Positions 41,115 through 46,549 of a stretch of 46,549 nucleotides of DNA are shown here, in pieces (within the stretch, counting starts at the first letter, position 1; every line of letters begins with the position of its first letter). Below the pieces are notes generated by a model that saw nothing but the letters and a program-made list of their open reading frames with translations, was not told the DNA's origin and did not search any database. The position numbers and the translations under genes were made by a program. The DNA is from Klebsiella pneumoniae (GTDB taxonomy: Bacteria > Myxococcota_A > UBA796 > SXON01), in the NCBI GenBank assembly GCA_945861635.1, contig CAMAWH010000039.1, positions 1-46,549 of the forward strand, in the 5' to 3' direction.

Positions 41115-42548
41115 CTAACGCGCCTCCTCTCCGATCACCGCCATCGCGCGGACCAACTCCGCCGCATCCAGTTGCGCGAATCCCAGGCGCAGGTGGGGGT
41201 CGGCGCGGCCATCAAACGTGTGCTGGCTCCCGATGCGGAAATGAACACCCCGAGCGGCAGATCGCGTCTGCAGAAGCGAAGGATCGACCGGAGAAGATAC
41301 CCAGAGGGCCAGTCCTCCGTCGGGTGCGGCAGTGGGAACACCAAGCTCCACACTCACCCGTTCCGCAAGCAGCGCGCCCCGCGCAGAATAAACCCTGTGC
41401 ATGCGCGCGATGTGCCGGTCAATCTCCCCATCGGCAAGCAATTCTGCTACCGCGCGCTCCGTCACCTGATCGCCCTGCCGATCAAGGCCGGCGCGGAGCC
41501 GGGCGGCCCGCTGAAGCACTTCAGGCGGCGCCACCAGAAAACCGATCCGCAGCCCGGGAGCCAGCGCCTTGGACAACGTGCCGATGTACACGACAACCCC
41601 GTGCTGATCGGCGTGGGCCAGCGGGAGGCGTGGCTTCCCCGCAAAGTGGAATTCATGATCGTAGTCGTCCTCGATAACGACGAACCGCCGCTCGGCTGCG
41701 AGCGCCAGCAGACGTTGTCTGCGGTATGCCGAGAGCCCGACCATCGTCGGATATTGGTGGTGCGGCGTGACATAAACGCCTTGCACGTCCAAAGCGGCGA
41801 GCGCGGCAACGTCCATCCCCTCCGCATCGACGGCAACGGGCACCGGCGTCACGCCGGCGAGTCGTAAGGCGGTCCATGCTGGGGCATACCCGAGCGCCTC
41901 GACCGCAACACGATCTCCGGGGCGCAGACACGACAGTGCGGCGAGGTGAAGGGCCTGCTGCGAGCCGCGCGTGACGAGCAGCCCGTCCTCGTCGACGGCC
42001 AACGCTCGCCTTTCGCGTAGCCACCGCCCAAGCGCCGCGCGAAGCGTACGATGTCCGCGGGGATCTCCGTAGTCCACCAACGAGCGGCCAGAGCCGCGGA
42101 GGGCGCGCCGCCACGCCCGCCCCAGCGCCGCCAACGGGAGCAAGCGCAGGTCCGGGTGCCCGCCGTGGAGGTTCAGCGTGCCGGGAACGTCGACGTCAGG
42201 GAGTTCCGGCAGCCAACGCTCCGGAAGGGGGTACCCGACGGAAGGCGAAACGGCGGCGGCGGCCGTCGGCAAGAAAAGGACCGCCGCCACCCGCATTCCG
42301 CCACGTGGCACGGAGATCAGCCAGCCCTCTCCACACAATTCGCGGTAGGCGGCGGCAACCGTGTTGCGATGCACGCCGAGACGAAGTGCGAGCGGGCGTG
42401 CCCCGGGCAGGCGGTCACCCGCGCCAAGCCGACCGGCCCGCACGTCTCCGGCCACCGCCTGCGCGATGCGCGTGTAAAGGGCGGTAGGCCCTTCGGCGAT
42501 GGTCGGCGTCCACTCCACTGGCACATGCACTATCTTCATTCTGTCCAT
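41115..42548 (-). CDS. MocR-family transcriptional regulator (GntR wHTH + aminotransferase-like domain)
   Basis: 477 residues from ATG 42548 (42539 also possible). The N-terminal winged helix is of GntR type: RIAQAVAGDVRAGRLGAGDR then LPGARPLALRLGVHRNTVAA. A linker leads to a fold-type-I aminotransferase domain with LVTRGSQQALHLAAL, GYAPAWTALRLAG, VIEDDYDHEFHF, the PLP lysine in TLSKALAPGLRIGFLVAPP and FRIGSQHTF. MocR proteins sense pyridoxal phosphate and use it as effector (PdxR, GabR). It is divergently placed to a PNPOx-like gene, as many MocR regulators are, and an inverted repeat covers its start region, suggesting autoregulation. Confidence 0.92.
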   Translation of the reverse strand: MDRMKIVHVPVEWTPTIAEGPTALYTRIAQAVAGDVRAGRLGAGDRLPGARPLALRLGVHRNTVAAAYRELCGEGWLISVPRGGMRVAAVLFLPTAAAAVSPSVGYPLPERWLPELPDVDVPGTLNLHGGHPDLRLLPLAALGRAWRRALRGSGRSLVDYGDPRGHRTLRAALGRWLRERRALAVDEDGLLVTRGSQQALHLAALSCLRPGDRVAVEALGYAPAWTALRLAGVTPVPVAVDAEGMDVAALAALDVQGVYVTPHHQYPTMVGLSAYRRQRLLALAAERRFVVIEDDYDHEFHFAGKPRLPLAHADQHGVVVYIGTLSKALAPGLRIGFLVAPPEVLQRAARLRAGLDRQGDQVTERAVAELLADGEIDRHIARMHRVYSARGALLAERVSVELGVPTAAPDGGLALWVSSPVDPSLLQTRSAARGVHFRIGSQHTFDGRADPHLRLGFAQLDAAELVRAMAVIGEEAR

Positions 42549-42555
42549 CGTGCAT
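42525..42555. promoter_or_regulatory. Inverted-repeat operator candidate for the MocR regulator
   Basis: ATGCACTAT (starting 42525) and ATCGTGCAT (ending 42555) are inverted copies with one mismatch, 31 bp end to end. They overlap the MocR start codon in the gap shared with the divergent PNPOx-GNAT gene. MocR proteins usually bind repeated sites in such divergent intergenic regions. Confidence 0.45.
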
Positions 42556-42592
42556 AGGCCAGATGGCAAGTAGAGCGGGGGCGGGGGTCGAG

Positions 42593-43675
42593 ATGCGTCG
42601 TTCCGAACGTTCGTTTGATTCCGGGCTGGCTCGTGATCTGTTTCGCGCCGCACCCGTCGTGCATCTTGCGTCAACCGATGCCGACGGCACGCCTGTACTG
42701 CGGGCGTTGAATGTGGTGGTCGTCGAAAACGGCGAGGACTGGATTCTCGCCTACCACGGTGCACCTGCGGGCGAAAAGGTCGGCTGTACGGGGCGGCCGG
42801 CAGTGTTGTGCTGCGAGGAGATCGTCGCAAGCATTCCAAGCTGGTTCACCACGCGTGAGCGCGCCTGCCCCGCGACAACCTGGTATCGCTCCGCGCAGGC
42901 GCACGGCATCCTGGAAGAAGTCGAGGACCCGGTCGTACGCGCAGCGGTGTTGTCGACCCTGATGGCGCGGTTCCAGCCGGAAGGTCGTCACCGGCCGATT
43001 TCCGCGGAAGAACCCATGTACGCGGCGGCGATTCGCGGCCTGTCGATCGTCCAGCTCGTACCGACTCGCGTCAGTGCGAAGGTTTCGGTTGGGCAGGACA
43101 AGCCCGTCGCGTTCCGTCATGCGGCGATGCGCGGCCTGTGGGAGCGAGGGGCGCCGGGCGATCTTCCCGCCTTGCGGCTGGCGTTATCGCTCGCGCCCGA
43201 GCCGTGGCCGGCCGAGTGGCAGCGAGGGGAGGTGCGCCTGCATCCTCACCTTGGTGCAGGAGAGATTCCGGAGGCCGTCGCCTTGATACGCGCGGCGGAG
43301 TGGAACGCCGCGCTCTCCGATGACCAGATTGGTGCTGCGTTTTTGGGTTCGGCGGCTTGGGTCGGCGCATTCGTGGAAGGCGCCTTGGTCGGAACCGCAC
43401 GCGCGGTGTCCGACGGCGCGAAGTTCGCGTACGTCGCAGATGTACTCGTGCGCGAGGAATGGCGGGGCAAACGCGTTGGCGACGCGTTGATGCGACTCCT
43501 GCTGGAACATCCGGCGGTGCGGCGGTGCCGCCGGGTCGTGCTGCGAACGCGGTTGGCGCACGGGTTTTACGAGAGGTTGGGATTCGCGACCTTCGCGATG
43601 GAGGGAGTGCGTCCGTGGATGGCGCTGGAACGAGCGGGCGAGCGCACCTCCGCGCCGGCGTCCAATCGGCAATAG
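42593..43675 (+). CDS. Fusion of FMN-binding split-barrel (PNPOx-like) and GNAT acetyltransferase
   Basis: 360 residues from ATG 42593, chosen because a G-rich Shine-Dalgarno (GGGGGTCGAG) precedes it; ATG 42563 would add ten residues. Residues about 1-185 are a pyridoxamine 5'-phosphate oxidase-like split barrel (VHLASTDADGTPVLRALNVV, WILAYHGAPAGEKVGCTGRP, FTTRERACPATTWYRSAQAH). Residues about 235-350 are a GNAT acetyltransferase (VGAFVEGALVGTARAVSDGA, AYVADVLVREEWRGKRVGDA, GFYERLGFATF; acetyl-CoA loop EWRGKRVG). This fused pair is next to a PLP-responsive MocR regulator, so it may act in vitamin B6 or amine metabolism. Substrates not known. Confidence 0.87.
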   Translation: MRRSERSFDSGLARDLFRAAPVVHLASTDADGTPVLRALNVVVVENGEDWILAYHGAPAGEKVGCTGRPAVLCCEEIVASIPSWFTTRERACPATTWYRSAQAHGILEEVEDPVVRAAVLSTLMARFQPEGRHRPISAEEPMYAAAIRGLSIVQLVPTRVSAKVSVGQDKPVAFRHAAMRGLWERGAPGDLPALRLALSLAPEPWPAEWQRGEVRLHPHLGAGEIPEAVALIRAAEWNAALSDDQIGAAFLGSAAWVGAFVEGALVGTARAVSDGAKFAYVADVLVREEWRGKRVGDALMRLLLEHPAVRRCRRVVLRTRLAHGFYERLGFATFAMEGVRPWMALERAGERTSAPASNRQ

Positions 43676-43696
43676 AGTGGCAGCGAGGTAATTTCG

Positions 43697-46291
43697 ATGC
43701 CCATGCTGCCCCGTCGCGCTCTCGCCCTCGGCCGCGCCCTGATCCTGCCCCTGATCGCCGGATGTGAAGCGATTACAGCCGTTTCGCCGTGCACGGACGC
43801 GACCTGGTACGCCGATGACGACGGTGATGGCTACGGCAACGACGCCACGACGACGAAACAGTGCTTCAGTCCGGACGGTTTCGCGTCGGAGGGGGGGGAT
43901 TGTGACGACGCGAACGCCAGCGTGCACCCGAACGCGGCCGACGGCTGTGACGTCATCGACAACGATTGTGACGGGGAGACGGACGAAAATCCGGATATCA
44001 CCTGGTACATCGATGCCGATGCCGACGGGTTCGGCAACGCGCCCGTCGTGGTGTGCACGGCGCCCGCAGGCTCCGCGGAGGTCGACGGTGACTGCGACGA
44101 CTCCGACGCCAGCGTCTACCCTGGCGCCACCGAACTGTGTGACACCGCCGATAACGACTGTGACGGGGAGACCGATGAAGCCGACGCGGCCGACGCCCCC
44201 GAGTGGTACATCGATGCCGACGATGACGGCGTCGGTGACGACGCGAGCCCCCTCGTCGCGTGCGATCAGCCCGACGACGCCGTGGCAATCCCCGGAGATT
44301 GCGACGACACCGATGCGAGTGTCGGCGCCGCCCACGACTGGTACTCGGATGTCGATGGGGATGGGTACGGCGATGCCATCGTCGCGACCTACATATGCTC
44401 GGGGCCGGCCGACAGCGTAGGGTCCGGAGGCGATTGCAACGAGGCCGATGCCAGCATAAACCCCGGCTCCGACGAAGTCTGCGACGACGCGGACAACGAT
44501 TGCTCTGGCGCCATCGACGACAGCCCGGTCGACGGTTTCGAGGCTTGGTTGGACGCCGATGGTGACGCCTACGGCGACCCAGGATCGCACACCTACGTGT
44601 GCTCAGGCACCGATGGGTACGTCGCGAACGGCTCCGACTGCGACGATGCCCACGCCGAAGCCCACCCTGGCGGAACCGAGATCTGCGACACGTTTGACAA
44701 CGACTGTGACGGCACGGCGGATTGGGGCGTGCGCGTCGGCACCGACTATGTGACCATTCAGGAAGCCATCGATGCCGCGGGCGATGGCGAAACGGTCTGC
44801 ATTCCCGCCGGCACCTACTACGAGAACCTCTCTTGGTCCTCGGATGTATCGCTTGACGGCGCGGGCGATCACGTGACGATCATCGACGGCGGAGGCGCCG
44901 GTTCCGTCCTCACGATCACCGGCGGCGAGGCTTCCGTCCAGCACCTGACGATTCAAGGCGGCGACGCCGCGCAGGGCGCGGGGATTTACGCCTACGATGC
45001 CACGCTGGAAGTCCGGTACGTCGGCATCTATACCAACGGATGCTCCGACGCGACGTGTGAGGGAACGGGCGTGTACGTCCACGGCGGCGATGTCGTGCTC
45101 TTTGACACGATCCCCTCCTCGAACCAGCAATCGGGAACAATGCTCAATCGTGGCGCCGGCGTGTACGTCGAAGATGCGACGATCTGGCTTCAGGGATTCG
45201 TCGCGAATGGCAATGTGCAGGACACCGCGCCCACCTCGGAGGGAACCGGCATTTACATCACCGGAAGTGACGCGCAGATCTACTCCTGCGACAGCGATAA
45301 CAACGTGCTCACCACCGCTGGCGTCGTGCAAGAAGCGCGCGGCGCAGGCCTCTACATTGCCGATTCCTCGCTCACCGTGGCCGACCTGTACATGGGCGAC
45401 GATACGGTGACCGTGGATGGAACGACGAACACCGTCGAGGGCGGCGTCCTGTTCGCGTCCAACAGCGATATCGAAGGTTCGTCCGTTAACGTCACGCAGG
45501 CCTCGGTCACCTCAGACGGGGGCACGACGATGATCTGGGGCGCCGGCGCCGCACTTTTGGGCGGCACGTACACCGTGGAGGACGGAACTCTTTGGCGCAT
45601 CCTCACCTCGGCGCCGAGCGGATACGCAACCCTACGCGGCGGCGGCGTCTACGCCTCCGACGGGGCGTCGCTCGACCTGACCCGCGCGCTCATCGACGAC
45701 AACGAGGGTGCCGTGGACGAAGCGTACGGCGGCGGCGTGTATCTCGCCTCGAACACCTGGCTGCTCGCGACGAGTTGCAACATCTCGGCGAACGTAATCG
45801 GCAAGTCGGGCGCGCTGGCGGATGGCGCCGGCATCTGGGCGGCCGGAGACGTGACCCTCACGAACGTGACGATGGCGCACAATCAGGGCGAGGGTCGCTA
45901 CGTATCCGGCGGCGCGTTCTACCTTGAGGGAGGCTCGGTCACAGGGAGAAACATCATCCTCTCAGAGAACGACGCCGCCGGTACGATTGAGGGGGAGGGT
46001 GACTTCGCGGCTTGCGACGGTGCCGGCAGCCTTACGTTCACCTATAGCGACCTCTGGAGCGGGGAGAGCACCTACGGGGACTGCGGCGGCAGCCACGACT
46101 TCACCACTGGCACGAATATGATGGTGGAGCCTGGATTTTCAGATACGACTGCGCCGGACCCCGGTGATTGGGATCTCAGGCTCGCGGTCGGGTCTGCGCT
46201 GATCGACGCGGGCGATCCCTCGCTGGTGGACGCAGATGGGAGTCGGTCGGATGTTGGGGGGTATGGCGGGCCGAACGGATCATGGCCGTGA
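43697..46291 (+). CDS. Lipoprotein with MopE-type repeats and parallel beta-helix domain
   Basis: 864 residues. The signal peptide ends LILPLIAGC (lipobox). Residues about 32-345 hold MopE-type units: CDDANASVHPNAADGCDVID and NDCDGETDE, CDDSDASVYPGATELCDTAD and NDCDGETDE, a degenerate CDDTDASVGAAHDW, CNEADASINPGSDEVCDDAD and NDCSGAID, and CDDAHAEAHPGGTEICDTFD and NDCDGTAD. From about residue 350 a right-handed parallel beta-helix begins (YVTIQEAIDAAGDGETVCIP, GTYYENLSWSSDVSLDG), with repeated GAGIYAY/GAGVYVE/GTGIYIT/GAGLYIA/GGGVYAS coils, ending SDVGGYGGPNG. This is the polymorphic-outer-membrane / pectate-lyase-like fold, probably a surface adhesin. It is related in repeat type to the lipoprotein at 5966. 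Confidence 0.87.
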   Translation: MPMLPRRALALGRALILPLIAGCEAITAVSPCTDATWYADDDGDGYGNDATTTKQCFSPDGFASEGGDCDDANASVHPNAADGCDVIDNDCDGETDENPDITWYIDADADGFGNAPVVVCTAPAGSAEVDGDCDDSDASVYPGATELCDTADNDCDGETDEADAADAPEWYIDADDDGVGDDASPLVACDQPDDAVAIPGDCDDTDASVGAAHDWYSDVDGDGYGDAIVATYICSGPADSVGSGGDCNEADASINPGSDEVCDDADNDCSGAIDDSPVDGFEAWLDADGDAYGDPGSHTYVCSGTDGYVANGSDCDDAHAEAHPGGTEICDTFDNDCDGTADWGVRVGTDYVTIQEAIDAAGDGETVCIPAGTYYENLSWSSDVSLDGAGDHVTIIDGGGAGSVLTITGGEASVQHLTIQGGDAAQGAGIYAYDATLEVRYVGIYTNGCSDATCEGTGVYVHGGDVVLFDTIPSSNQQSGTMLNRGAGVYVEDATIWLQGFVANGNVQDTAPTSEGTGIYITGSDAQIYSCDSDNNVLTTAGVVQEARGAGLYIADSSLTVADLYMGDDTVTVDGTTNTVEGGVLFASNSDIEGSSVNVTQASVTSDGGTTMIWGAGAALLGGTYTVEDGTLWRILTSAPSGYATLRGGGVYASDGASLDLTRALIDDNEGAVDEAYGGGVYLASNTWLLATSCNISANVIGKSGALADGAGIWAAGDVTLTNVTMAHNQGEGRYVSGGAFYLEGGSVTGRNIILSENDAAGTIEGEGDFAACDGAGSLTFTYSDLWSGESTYGDCGGSHDFTTGTNMMVEPGFSDTTAPDPGDWDLRLAVGSALIDAGDPSLVDADGSRSDVGGYGGPNGSWP

Positions 46292-46549
46292 TATCCGTCG
46301 GCGCGGCAGATGATCTCCAGTCCACCCGGTGAAAGCTCGACTTTCTCCAGAACGCGGCTGAGCGCCTGCCGCCGCTCGTCGAGCGGCTGACTCGTCCAAG
46401 CCTCGCGCACGGCAGCGCGGAACTCGTCGGCATCGATCACCTCCGCCTCGGGGGTGTCGGTCTGCTGCGGAAGCGCGGCCAGTTGGAGCCGCGCCGTCTC
46501 ACGCTGGGCGATGAGCGGTGCGGTGATGGCCTTGGCATCGCTCTCGTCG
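46072..46549 (-). CDS. C-terminal part of a serine recombinase (partial, cut by window edge)
   Basis: The frame is open from the window end to a stop at 46072. From 46548 it reads a coiled-coil-type segment (ITAPLIAQRETARLQLAALP), then FRAAVREAWTSQPLDERRQA and LSRVLEKVELSPGGLEI. The pattern (..W..L.L.ERR..L..V.E.V.. .PGG.EI) is that of the C-terminal region of large serine recombinases. Only residues encoded at about 46292-46549 look family-like. The remaining 75 residues are antisense to the MopE lipoprotein 3' end and are probably not native, so the recombinase may be a truncated relic or have lost its own stop. The catalytic serine lies outside the window. Confidence 0.6.
   Translation of the reverse strand, partial: DESDAKAITAPLIAQRETARLQLAALPQQTDTPEAEVIDADEFRAAVREAWTSQPLDERRQALSRVLEKVELSPGGLEIICRADGYHGHDPFGPPYPPTSDRLPSASTSEGSPASISADPTASLRSQSPGSGAVVSENPGSTIIFVPVVKSWLPPQSP

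Overview
GC-rich (by eye about 65%), gene-dense DNA with short intergenic gaps, frequent ATGA start/stop overlaps and many closely spaced divergent pairs. About ten predicted lipoproteins carry Asp/Thr/Ser-rich linkers. Two are MopE-type Asp/Cys-repeat proteins, and one secreted metalloprotease-like protein ends in a MYXO-CTERM-like Cys/hydrophobic/Arg tail. Together these suggest a myxobacterium-like (Myxococcota / former Deltaproteobacteria) chromosome. That is an inference from gene style; no rRNA or tRNA was found to support it.

Layout. 1-800: no intact gene, only an AAA+ ATPase remnant. 800-5944: extradiol dioxygenase, orphan ModA, LamG lipoprotein, Phd/PIN toxin-antitoxin pair with a palindromic operator, lipoprotein MsrA and an unknown secreted protein. 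5966-8467: a very large MopE-repeat lipoprotein with a fibrinogen-like C-terminus. 8789-17367: glycosyltransferase, FAD oxidoreductase plus NapH-like polyferredoxin, ABC1 kinase, a cysteine-free glutaredoxin-fold protein, and IPT/TIG and FG-GAP lipoproteins. 17389-26486: a scattered sugar ABC importer (MalK, a MalE-MalF fusion and a MalG whose stop overlaps the start of a PAS-PAS-GGDEF-EAL protein), interrupted by pirin and by an oppositely oriented transglutaminase-like/DUF350 pair. 26524-30586: an Asp-rich lipoprotein and a candidate outer-membrane barrel, divergent from a VTC-DUF4956-HlyD operon. 30606-37573: Ca2+/cation exchanger, surface proteins, a gluzincin-like protease, an orphan GldA-type ABC ATPase and a zinc-ribbon membrane protein. 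37616-43675: SelB, an OPA-type transporter, a small lipoprotein, a MocR regulator and a divergent PNPOx-GNAT fusion. 43697-46549: a second MopE lipoprotein with a beta-helix domain, then the C-terminus of a large serine recombinase cut by the window edge.

How the genes may work together. The most system-like unit is the VTC-DUF4956-HlyD operon: a cytosolic polyphosphate-polymerase-like domain, a four-helix membrane protein and a periplasmic adaptor. It faces a divergent pair encoding a candidate outer-membrane protein and a lipoprotein. The second is the sugar importer with its SBP-permease fusion and its coupling to c-di-GMP turnover. The third is the membrane redox pair at 10203-12572. SelB implies that the host uses selenocysteine, but no selA, selC or recognisable selenoprotein lies in this window.
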